Of a stretch of DNA of 5,464 nucleotides, positions 1 to 5,464 are shown piece by piece (the stretch's first letter is position 1; each line of letters starts with the position of its first letter). The stretch is from Paracoccaceae bacterium (GTDB lineage Bacteria; Pseudomonadota; Alphaproteobacteria; Rhodobacterales; Rhodobacteraceae). The notes beneath the pieces were generated by a model. It did not search any database. It saw only the letters and a list, made by a program, of their open reading frames with translations, and was not told where the DNA came from. A program made the translations under genes and the position numbers. The stretch spans positions 1 through 5,464 of the forward strand of contig JALSHK010000066.1 in the NCBI GenBank assembly GCA_026982275.1, given 5' to 3'.

Positions 1-2
1 AA

Positions 3-557
3 TTCGAGCTGATCCGCATTCAGGAAGATCTGGGCGTGACCTTCATTGTGGTTACCCATGATCAGGAAGAGGCGATGACGCTTTCCACCCGTATCGGGGT
101 GATGGATGCGGGAAAGATCGCGCAAGTCGGCGAGCCGCGCGAGATTTACGAGAGGCCCAACAGCAAATATGTGGCGGATTTCATCGGTTCGGTGAATATT
201 TTTGATGGCGAGGTGGATCTGGCCGCGCCCGATATGATGCGGGTCAATACCCCTGAGGGGCCGATCCTTTGCCCGCCCATGGCCGGGCTGAGCGCGAAGC
301 AAAAGCTGCATATCGCCGTGCGCCCCGAGCGCATCCAGCTTTCGCGCACGCCGCTCAAAGCCGCCAATACAATGCAGGGCATGGTGACCGAGGTGGCCTA
401 TATGGGCAATCTTTCGGTTTACCGCGTGCAGCTGGCGGGCGGGCAATGCCTGAAGGTGACGGCGGCCAACGGGCTGCTGGAGGATAACCCGATCAGCTGG
501 GACGAGGCGGTGCATATCGGCTGGTCCGCCGCGGCCAGCACGGTGCTGGTGCGATGA
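3..557 (+). CDS. potG: Putrescine/polyamine ABC transporter ATP-binding subunit, 3' part (5' end outside window)
   Basis: This is the C-terminal 184 residues of the cytoplasmic ATPase that powers polyamine import through the PotH/PotI pore. The reading frame is open from base 3, so the Walker A, Q-loop, signature and Walker B motifs lie upstream. The GTG at 36 is internal and not a start. Visible parts are the H-loop (VTHDQEEA, switch His encoded at 57-59), the end of the nucleotide-binding domain (GEPREIYERP, FIGSVNIFDG) and a C-terminal TOBE-type regulatory domain with the RPE motif at about visible residue 107. The FIGSVN-F-G stretch and the AYMGNLSVY segment resemble PotG of E. coli more than generic sugar importers. 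The stop codon overlaps the potH start (ATGA at 554-557), indicating a coupled operon. PotA is the close alternative name. The family is certain; polyamine specificity is strongly supported by the neighbours. Confidence 0.9.
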   Translation, partial: FELIRIQEDLGVTFIVVTHDQEEAMTLSTRIGVMDAGKIAQVGEPREIYERPNSKYVADFIGSVNIFDGEVDLAAPDMMRVNTPEGPILCPPMAGLSAKQKLHIAVRPERIQLSRTPLKAANTMQGMVTEVAYMGNLSVYRVQLAGGQCLKVTAANGLLEDNPISWDEAVHIGWSAAASTVLVR

Positions 558-1438
558 GCTGGCGGCAGCCCGGGCGGCGTTTTGTGATTGCCGTGCCCAA
601 TATCTGGCTGATCCTGTTTTTTATGGTGCCGTTTCTGGTGGTGCTGAAGATCTCGCTGGCCGAGCCGCGCATTGCCATTCCGCCCTATTCGCCCTTGTGG
701 GAATGGATAAATGGCGAGATCAAATTCAACATAAATTTCGAGAATTACGCCTATATGTGGGAGGATACGCTTTATATCAACGCCTATCTTTCCTCGATCA
801 AAATCGCCGCGATCTCGACCCTGCTGACGCTGCTGATCGGCTATCCCATGGCCTATTATATCGCCCGCGCGCCGGAGCCGAAGCGCTCGATCCTGCTATT
901 GCTGGTGGTGCTGCCGTTCTGGACGTCGTTTTTGCTGCGGGTTTATGCGTGGATCGGGATATTGAAAACCAAGGGGATCTTGAATGCGGTGCTGCTCTGG
1001 GCGGGCATTATTGACGAGCCGCTGGTGATTATGCAAACCGATGTCGCGGTTTATATCGGCATTGTTTACACCTATCTGCCGTTTCTGGTCCTGCCGCTTT
1101 ATGCCAATCTGGTGAAGCTGGATGATACGCTTCTGGAGGCCTCCTATGATCTTGGTGCCAGCCGGATTTCCAGCTTTTTCCGCATCACCCTGCCGCTTTC
1201 CATGCCCGGCATTATTGCCGGCTCGATGCTGGTTTTCATTCCGGTGATCGGCGAATATGTGATCCCCGCGCTGCTGGGCGGGCCGGATACCCTGATGATC
1301 GGCAGCGTGCTATGGGATGAATATTTCAAAAACCGCGATTGGCCGGTGGCCTCGGCGGTGGCGATGGTGATGCTGGTGATCATGCTGATCCCGATCATGA
1401 TTTTGCGCCGCGCGCAATCAAAGGGGGCCGAGATATGA
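554..1438 (+). CDS. potH: Putrescine ABC transporter permease PotH
   Basis: This is one of two inner-membrane permease subunits that form the polyamine translocation path. The 294 residues contain about six hydrophobic helices (near 11-33, 80-104, 112-135, 164-186, 219-242 and 264-284), the usual number for this family. The cytoplasmic EAA loop, which docks on the ATPase, is at 195-214 (EASYDLGAS followed by ITLP). Segments such as IGYPMAYYIA, WTSFLLRVYAWIGILK, GEYVIPALLGGPD and NRDWPVASAVA are typical of PotH/PotB. E. coli PotH is somewhat longer because of an extra hydrophilic N-terminus that this protein lacks. The start at 554 was chosen because it overlaps the potG stop and sits just before the first membrane helix. 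Its Shine-Dalgarno is poor, so translation probably depends on ribosomes finishing potG. The gene ends in another ATGA overlap with potI. Confidence 0.95.
   Translation: MSWRQPGRRFVIAVPNIWLILFFMVPFLVVLKISLAEPRIAIPPYSPLWEWINGEIKFNINFENYAYMWEDTLYINAYLSSIKIAAISTLLTLLIGYPMAYYIARAPEPKRSILLLLVVLPFWTSFLLRVYAWIGILKTKGILNAVLLWAGIIDEPLVIMQTDVAVYIGIVYTYLPFLVLPLYANLVKLDDTLLEASYDLGASRISSFFRITLPLSMPGIIAGSMLVFIPVIGEYVIPALLGGPDTLMIGSVLWDEYFKNRDWPVASAVAMVMLVIMLIPIMILRRAQSKGAEI
1421..1426 (+). promoter_or_regulatory. Shine-Dalgarno site that fixes the potI start
   Basis: AAGGGG lies 8 bases before the ATG at 1435. The frame stays open upstream to an ATG at 1339, but that would add 32 Gly/Asp-rich residues that are only a shadow of the potH C-terminus. 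The ribosome site and the ATGA overlap at 1435-1438 both favour 1435. Confidence 0.75.
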
Positions 1439-2223
1439 AGCTGCGCTTTACCCCGATTATGGCCTTGTTCGGCTTTGCGTTTCTCTATGGCCCGATTGTA
1501 TCGCTGGTGATTTTCAGCTTTAATGAATCCAGGCTGGTGACGGTTTGGGGCGGTTGGTCTACCAAATGGTATGGCGAGCTTTTTGCCAATGAACAGATCA
1601 TTGATGCCGCGCTTTTGAGCCTGAAAATTGCGGCGATCAGCGCCAGCATGGCCACGGTGCTGGGCACGATGATGGCGATGGTGCTGGTGCGCTTCAAACG
1701 GGTGCGCGGCAAGGGGCTGATGGGCGGGATGGTGACCGGCCCCTTGGTGATGCCCGATGTGATTATCGGCCTGTCGCTTTTGCTGCTTTTTGTGGCGATG
1801 CAGGCGCTATTTGGCTGGCCTGCGGGGCGGGGGTTTACCACGATTTTAATCGCCCATATCACCTTTGGCATGGCATTTGTGACCGTGGTTGTGCAATCGC
1901 GGCTATCGGATATGGATGACAGTATCGAAGAATCCGCACTGGATCTCGGGGCCTCTCCCACGCGGGTATTTTTTGATATCACCCTGCCAATGATCACCCC
2001 GGCGCTGATCTCGGGCTGGCTGCTGGCCTTCACCCTTTCGCTTGATGATCTGGTGATTTCCAGCTTTGTTTCCGGCCCGGGGGCCACCACCCTGCCGATG
2101 GTGATTTTCTCCAAGGTCCGGCTCGGGGTTTCTCCGGATATCAATGCGCTGGCCAGCCTGATTGTGCTGGTGGTCAGCGTGGGCATCATCATCTCGGCGC
2201 TGCTTATGAGGAAAAAACCATGA
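1435..2223 (+). CDS. potI: Putrescine ABC transporter permease PotI
   Basis: This is the second inner-membrane permease of the polyamine importer and the partner of PotH. The 262-residue protein starts MKLRFTPIM and has about six hydrophobic helices (near 8-28, 58-85, 98-125, 135-156, 189-213 and 238-257). The EAA loop, which contacts the ATPase, is at 166-185 (ESALDLGAS followed by ITLP). Segments LVTVWGGWSTKWYGEL, PLVMPDVIIGLSLLLLF and SLDDLVISSFVSGPGATTLP match what I recall of E. coli PotI closely, which supports PotI over PotC. It lacks the long basic C-terminal tail of the E. coli protein and stops after MRKKP. It overlaps potH by 4 bases upstream and speB by 4 bases downstream, so the agmatinase is physically coupled to the transporter. 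No separate promoter is visible. Confidence 0.95.
   Translation: MKLRFTPIMALFGFAFLYGPIVSLVIFSFNESRLVTVWGGWSTKWYGELFANEQIIDAALLSLKIAAISASMATVLGTMMAMVLVRFKRVRGKGLMGGMVTGPLVMPDVIIGLSLLLLFVAMQALFGWPAGRGFTTILIAHITFGMAFVTVVVQSRLSDMDDSIEESALDLGASPTRVFFDITLPMITPALISGWLLAFTLSLDDLVISSFVSGPGATTLPMVIFSKVRLGVSPDINALASLIVLVVSVGIIISALLMRKKP
2208..2212 (+). promoter_or_regulatory. Shine-Dalgarno site for speB inside the potI 3' end
   Basis: GAGGA lies 7 bases before the ATG at 2220, within the last codons of potI. It selects 2220 as the speB start over the in-frame Met at residue 19 (2274), which has no comparable site. Confidence 0.7.
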
Positions 2224-3179
2224 CCGGAGATCAGGCTTTCAGAGCCAAAACCAATAACGAGCGCTGGCCAGAGATGACTTACGGAGGCGCGCTTTCCTTC
2301 CTGCGCCGCCGCTATACGCGGGAGCTGGAGGGGGTGGATCTGGTGGTGTCGGGCATTCCTTATGATAGCGCCACCACCTATCGTGCCGGCTGTCGGCTTG
2401 GGCCGCGTGCCATCCGCGAGGCCTCGGTGCAGCTCGCCGAGCTAAAGGCCTTCCCCTTCGGGTTTGACCCGTTCGAAACCCTTTCGGTGATCGATTATGG
2501 CGATTGCATGATCAACCCGCATGACGCCGCCAGCGTGCCCGCTGCCATCGAGGCCCATGCGGCGCATATTCTGGCCTCGGGGGCCAAGATGCTCAGCTTT
2601 GGCGGCGATCATTTTGTGGCCTACCCGCTGTTGAAAGCCCATGCCGCCAAGCATGGTCCCATCGCGCTGATCCAGTTTGACGCCCATTGCGATACATGGG
2701 AGGACCATGGCGGCATTGATCATGGCACCATGTTCGGGCGCGCTGCGGCCGAGGGGATTATCGATGTTTCCCGCTCCACCCAGATCGGCTTGCGCACCTA
2801 TAATGACAGCGATCACGGCTTTGAAATTCTGAGCGCCCCGTGGGTGCATCGGCATGGCATAGATGCGGCCCTTGAAATCATCACCGAGCGCGCGGGCGAT
2901 GCGCCGGTCTATATTTCCTTTGATGTGGACGGGCTTGACCCCGCCTTTGCGCCGGGCACCGGCACGCCGGTAACGGGCGGGCTGGCCAGCTGGCAGGCGC
3001 TGGAGCTGATCCGCGGGCTTGGCGGGCTTGATCTGGTGGGGATGGATGTGGTCGAGGTTTCGCCGCCCTATGACCATGCCGAGATCACCGCGCTGGCCGC
3101 CGCCACCGTAGCCCATGATTTCCTGTGTTTACTCGCCGCCAAAAAGGGCGCAAAATCAATTCCTGTTGGACGTTTATAG
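2220..3179 (+). CDS. speB: Agmatinase (ureohydrolase family)
   Basis: This predicted cytoplasmic binuclear-manganese ureohydrolase most likely converts agmatine to putrescine and urea. The 319 residues cover a complete arginase/agmatinase fold. All metal ligands are present: H131 in FGGDHF, D154, H156 and D158 in FDAHCD, and D235 and D237 in SFDVDGLDP. The flanking APGTGTPVTGG loop (244-254) and the acidic E279 in MDVVEVSPPYD are also intact. HGTMF at 168-172 and the QIGLRT segment at 188-193 resemble E. coli SpeB specifically, which argues for agmatinase over arginase or formimidoglutamase. Guanidinobutyrase or guanidinopropionase activity cannot be excluded from sequence alone. The start overlaps the potI stop (ATGA) and puuA follows 9 bases after its stop. 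The neighbours imply catabolic feeding of putrescine into the glutamylation route rather than polyamine biosynthesis. Confidence 0.9.
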   Translation: MTGDQAFRAKTNNERWPEMTYGGALSFLRRRYTRELEGVDLVVSGIPYDSATTYRAGCRLGPRAIREASVQLAELKAFPFGFDPFETLSVIDYGDCMINPHDAASVPAAIEAHAAHILASGAKMLSFGGDHFVAYPLLKAHAAKHGPIALIQFDAHCDTWEDHGGIDHGTMFGRAAAEGIIDVSRSTQIGLRTYNDSDHGFEILSAPWVHRHGIDAALEIITERAGDAPVYISFDVDGLDPAFAPGTGTPVTGGLASWQALELIRGLGGLDLVGMDVVEVSPPYDHAEITALAAATVAHDFLCLLAAKKGAKSIPVGRL

Positions 3180-3182
3180 AGG
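3178..3182 (+). promoter_or_regulatory. puuA Shine-Dalgarno overlapping the speB stop codon
   Basis: AGAGG begins inside the TAG stop of speB (3177-3179) and lies 6 bases before the puuA ATG at 3189. A ribosome terminating on speB would sit directly over this site, which suggests reinitiation coupling. It also supports 3189 over the in-frame Met codons at residues 7 and 13. Confidence 0.7.
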
Positions 3183-3188
3183 TTTTTC

Positions 3189-4559
3189 ATGTCACTCCCC
3201 AAATCTATGGCCTATGTGGCCAAAATGCCCGAAACCGTGGCCGAATGGCTGGATGGGCGGCGGGTGGAGGAGATCGAATGCGTGATCGCCGATATAGCCG
3301 GAATTTCGCGCGGCAAAGCCATGCCAAGCAAGAAATTCAGCCGTGAAGAGCGGGTGTTTTTGCCCCAGTCGATCTTTTTCCAGACCATCGATGGGCAATA
3401 TGTCGATATGGAAATCGAAAACCAGTGGGTTGAGGCCGACATGCTTCTGGTGCCCGATTTCAGCACCGCCACCACCGCGCCCTGGGCGGGGGATGTGACG
3501 CTGCAAGTGATCCACGATGTGCTGAATATGGATGGCACGCCGGTGGAGGTGGTGCCGCGCAACGTGCTGAAACGGGTGCTGGGGCTTTATAAGGCCGAGG
3601 GCTGGATACCGGTTGTGGCCCCCGAGATCGAATTTTACCTCACCAAGCCCAATCTGAACCCCAATCATCCGGTTGAGCCGCCCATGGCCCGCACCGGCCG
3701 CCGCGTGGCTTCTCGACAGGCCTATTCGATGGTGGCGGTGGATGATTATGGCAAGGTGATCGACGATATTTACGATTTCGCCGAGGCGCAGGGCTATGAA
3801 ATAGATACGATTATTCAGGAAGGCGGCGCGGGGCAGATCGAGATCAATCTGGTGCATGGAGATCCGCTAAAGCTCGCCGATCAGGTGTTTTATTTCAAGC
3901 GCATGATCCGCGAGGCGGCCTTCAGGAATGATTGCTATGCCACCTTCATGGCTAAGCCCATGCAGGACGAGCCGGGCAGCGCCATGCATATCCACCATTC
4001 GGTGCTGGGGGAGGATGGCAAGAATATTTTTAACAATGCCGATGACCAACCCACTGATTTGTTTTATGCTTTTCTGGCAGGCTTGCAAAAATATGTGCCC
4101 AATGCCATCGCGCTATTTGCGCCTTATGTGAATTCCTATCGCCGCTATGTGGCTTCGGGTTCGGCCCCGATCAATCTGGAATGGGGCGAGGATAATCGCA
4201 CCACCGGCATTCGCGTGCCGCTTTCCGGCCCCGAGGCGCGGCGGGTGGAGAACCGCGTTGTCGGCATGGATTGCAACCCCTATCTGGGCATCGCCGCCTC
4301 GCTGGCTTGCGGCTATCTGGGCATGAAGCAAGGGCTGGAGCCGCGCCGCCAGATGACCGGCGAAGCCTACGGCGCTGACCACGGATTGCCGCGCTCGCTT
4401 TTGGGGGGGCTGGATGCTTTCGAGCGCGCGCCCGAGCTTCGGGGGGTGCTGGGGGAGGGGTTTAGCGCAGTTTATTCCGCGCTCAAGCGCCATGAGGCCG
4501 AGGCATTTCTGCAGGTGATCAGCCCGTGGGAGCGCGAGCATTTGCTGCTGAATGTCTAA
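3189..4559 (+). CDS. puuA: Gamma-glutamylputrescine synthetase (glutamine-synthetase-like)
   Basis: This predicted cytoplasmic ATP-dependent ligase joins glutamate to putrescine, the first step of the Puu putrescine-degradation pathway. It has 456 residues, within the usual range for PuuA (about 450-470). An N-terminal beta-grasp domain (about 20-115) precedes the glutamine synthetase catalytic domain. Metal and substrate residues are present: E146 and E148 in PEIEFYL, E211 and E218 in QEGGAGQIEINL, H267 and H269 in MHIHHS, R337 and R342 in NRTTGIR, and E354 and R356 in ENR. The tail ISPWEREHLLLNV is characteristic of PuuA-like enzymes. The adenylylation-site Tyr region of GlnA (NLYDLPPEE) is replaced by a GEAYGADHGLPRSL segment, consistent with a catabolic rather than nitrogen-assimilating enzyme. 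Related GS-like enzymes can use other amines, so putrescine is inferred from the operon. No terminator hairpin is evident after the stop. Confidence 0.9.
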   Translation: MSLPKSMAYVAKMPETVAEWLDGRRVEEIECVIADIAGISRGKAMPSKKFSREERVFLPQSIFFQTIDGQYVDMEIENQWVEADMLLVPDFSTATTAPWAGDVTLQVIHDVLNMDGTPVEVVPRNVLKRVLGLYKAEGWIPVVAPEIEFYLTKPNLNPNHPVEPPMARTGRRVASRQAYSMVAVDDYGKVIDDIYDFAEAQGYEIDTIIQEGGAGQIEINLVHGDPLKLADQVFYFKRMIREAAFRNDCYATFMAKPMQDEPGSAMHIHHSVLGEDGKNIFNNADDQPTDLFYAFLAGLQKYVPNAIALFAPYVNSYRRYVASGSAPINLEWGEDNRTTGIRVPLSGPEARRVENRVVGMDCNPYLGIAASLACGYLGMKQGLEPRRQMTGEAYGADHGLPRSLLGGLDAFERAPELRGVLGEGFSAVYSALKRHEAEAFLQVISPWEREHLLLNV

Positions 4560-4569
4560 GCCTGCCCAA

Positions 4570-5322
4570 TCAGCCGCCCAGTTTTTCGTGGAAGTATCCG
4601 ATCACTTCTTCCAGGGCTGCGGCTGTGGGCGCACCGGCTTTATCGCTAAAATGCCCCGTCAGGATGGAATGCTGCTTGCCCGGTAGCTGGCGCAGCTTTA
4701 TCCGCTCTTTATCGCCATTAAAGGCGGCATCCAGCGCCTCGAATTTGCTGGCGGTGCAAATCTTGTCGCCCTGAAAACGCATGGCGATCATCGCGCCTTT
4801 TTCATCCAGCGCGGTGCGGATATCGGCAATATCGGCCTCTGACATATGCAGGGACTTGTTAAACAAAACCGGCAAGGAAGGCTGCGAGGCCACCCCGGCC
4901 AGCACTGCATCATCCGCCATCATCGAAATGGCGAAATTCCCCGAAAGGCACATGCCGATCACCCCGATCCCCTGCGCCTTGTTTTCGGCTCTCACCTCGG
5001 CGGCCAGCGCGCTTAGCCATTTCACCACGGGGCTGGTTTTGTGCTTGGCAAATAGCGCAAATTCGCGGCGCATACAAAACAGCCGTGCGATATTTCCGGC
5101 AAAGGAAAGCCGACCGATCGGGCCGAAAAGATGCGGCAGCACCACCCGAAAACCGGAGGCCACCAGATCATCCGCCAGCCGTTTTGTCTCTACCCCGATG
5201 CCCGGCAGCTCCTGAATGATCAGGATCACCGGCCCCGCACCATGGCTATAGACATCATGCGCCAGCGGTTTGCCATCCACCGCATCGGTGCTGAAGACCG
5301 ATTTTTCCCATTTTTCCAGCAT
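4570..5322 (-). CDS. Dienelactone hydrolase family protein (alpha/beta hydrolase), substrate unknown
   Basis: This is a 250-residue soluble alpha/beta hydrolase of the dienelactone hydrolase (DLH) type, with no signal peptide or membrane helix. The nucleophile elbow is GMCLSG with Cys125 in place of Ser. D186 (FQGDKICTA) and H218 (GKQHS) complete the likely Cys-Asp-His triad. E38 in IIQELPG matches the Glu that holds the Cys thiolate in DLH. Segment 66-100, rich in basic and aromatic residues, probably forms a lid over the active site. The position after the catalytic His that carries a substrate-binding Arg in classical DLH is Thr222 here, so a chlorocatechol-pathway role is doubtful. AAGGGG (5329-5334 on the - strand) precedes the ATG by 6 bases and supports the start. 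The gene points into puuA with a 10-base gap and diverges from the oxidoreductase. Its role in polyamine metabolism, if any, is unknown. Confidence 0.85.
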   Translation of the reverse strand: MLEKWEKSVFSTDAVDGKPLAHDVYSHGAGPVILIIQELPGIGVETKRLADDLVASGFRVVLPHLFGPIGRLSFAGNIARLFCMRREFALFAKHKTSPVVKWLSALAAEVRAENKAQGIGVIGMCLSGNFAISMMADDAVLAGVASQPSLPVLFNKSLHMSEADIADIRTALDEKGAMIAMRFQGDKICTASKFEALDAAFNGDKERIKLRQLPGKQHSILTGHFSDKAGAPTAAALEEVIGYFHEKLGG

Positions 5323-5411
5323 AGTCTTCCCCTTCTAGGCCTATATTTCATATTGCCTTATATCGGGCATGAATCATACTGCACATCAAGTCCATGAAGA
5401 AAGGCACAAAG
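5323..5411. promoter_or_regulatory. Divergent intergenic region between the hydrolase and the puuB-like gene
   Basis: These 89 bases are the only sizeable non-coding stretch and are clearly richer in A and T (about 5341-5380) than the flanking genes. Both neighbours start outward from it, so promoters for both directions, and possibly an operator, should lie here. On the - strand a TATGAT box (5373-5378) is 5/6 to the sigma70 -10 consensus but has no convincing -35. A 9-base palindrome, ATGAATCAT (5369-5377), overlaps the putative -10 boxes of both strands and could be a chance match. No riboswitch-like structure is visible. Confidence 0.6.
5353..5380 (+). promoter_or_regulatory. Candidate sigma70-type promoter for the puuB-like gene
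   Basis: TTGCCT (5353-5358) and CATACT (5375-5380) are separated by 16 bases, and each matches four of six consensus positions. Transcription would start about 25 bases before the ATG at 5412. Similar matches occur by chance in AT-rich DNA, so this is only a suggestion. Confidence 0.25.
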
Positions 5412-5464
5412 ATGGATCTGCTCTATGCCAATGACAAGCCTGGCCAATACCCTGAATCCTATTG
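5412..5464 (+). CDS. puuB: Gamma-glutamylputrescine oxidoreductase-like FAD enzyme, N-terminal fragment (cut by window end)
   Basis: Only 17 full codons are visible, reading MDLLYANDKPGQYPESY, before the window ends in the next codon. This opening (LLYAND--G-YP-SY) is the N-terminal signature I associate with proteobacterial PuuB-like FAD-dependent amine oxidoreductases, which oxidise gamma-glutamylputrescine to the aldehyde and release ammonia and hydrogen peroxide. The Rossmann GxGxxG motif would follow just beyond the window, so cofactor binding cannot be confirmed here. AAAGG (5400-5404) lies 7 bases before the ATG at 5412 and favours it over the in-frame ATG at 5394. A PuuB next to puuA fits the pathway. 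The identification rests on a short peptide plus context. Confidence 0.6.
   Translation, partial: MDLLYANDKPGQYPESY

Noticed and set aside
36..557. GTG at 36 as the start of a 173-residue protein
   Set aside because: The frame is open to base 3 and the peptide begins inside the ATPase domain just before the H-loop, so this is the 3' part of a longer gene.
1339..1434. Upstream start for potI giving a 294-residue product
   Set aside because: The added residues are low-complexity Gly/Asp sequence read out of frame from potH. A good ribosome site and an ATGA overlap support 1435.
1485..2192. Long - strand open frame (235 residues) opposite potI
   Set aside because: It lies entirely antisense to a conserved permease, has Ser/Thr/Ile-rich composition typical of a shadow frame, and has no recognisable domain.
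2442..3116. - strand open frame (224 residues) opposite speB
   Set aside because: It is antisense to a gene with all catalytic motifs intact. Its composition is Gly/His/Arg/Met-rich and no family is recognisable.
3192..3857. - strand open frame (221 residues) opposite puuA
   Set aside because: It is His/Ile/Gly-rich shadow sequence across the conserved glutamine-synthetase domain, with no motif of its own.
4591..4608. Hairpin GAAGT / ACTTC as a terminator for puuA
   Set aside because: The 5-base stem is weak, has an 8-base loop and no following T-run, and lies within the hydrolase coding sequence.
4781..5215. + strand open frame (144 residues) opposite the hydrolase
   Set aside because: It is Ser/Ala/Pro-rich and antisense to a gene with a clear Cys-Asp-His triad and ribosome site.
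5394..5411. ATG at 5394 as the puuB-like start
   Set aside because: It is in frame but has no purine-rich ribosome site upstream. The bases just after it instead form the ribosome site for the ATG at 5412, where the recognisable N-terminus begins.

Overview
This window reads as a chromosomal polyamine uptake and catabolism locus from a moderately GC-rich proteobacterium. The compact layout and the recognisable protein families fit an alphaproteobacterium, possibly of the Rhodobacterales. That placement is inferred from gene order and sequence style, not from a marker gene.

The left four fifths (1-4559, + strand) form one tightly packed operon: the 3' part of an ABC transporter ATPase (potG), two inner-membrane permeases (potH, potI), an agmatinase-type ureohydrolase (speB) and a glutamine-synthetase-like gamma-glutamylputrescine synthetase (puuA). 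The first three junctions are ATGA stop/start overlaps. At the fourth, the Shine-Dalgarno sequence of puuA overlaps the speB stop codon, so translational coupling is likely throughout. The operon begins upstream of the window, where a PotF-like periplasmic binding protein would be expected.

A dienelactone-hydrolase-family protein (4570-5322) lies on the - strand. It converges on puuA with only 10 bases between the two stop codons. An AT-rich divergent intergenic region of 89 bases separates its start from a + strand gene cut by the window end. Its first 17 residues match the N-terminus expected of a PuuB-like gamma-glutamylputrescine oxidoreductase.

Together the genes suggest this route: import of putrescine or agmatine by PotGHI, hydrolysis of agmatine to putrescine and urea by SpeB, gamma-glutamylation of putrescine by PuuA, and oxidation of gamma-glutamylputrescine by the PuuB-like enzyme. 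The later Puu steps (aldehyde dehydrogenase, gamma-glutamyl-GABA hydrolase) are not in the window. I see no RNA genes, mobile elements, CRISPR arrays or long repeats, and nothing that clearly amounts to an undescribed system. The least explained element is the hydrolase embedded in the polyamine cluster.
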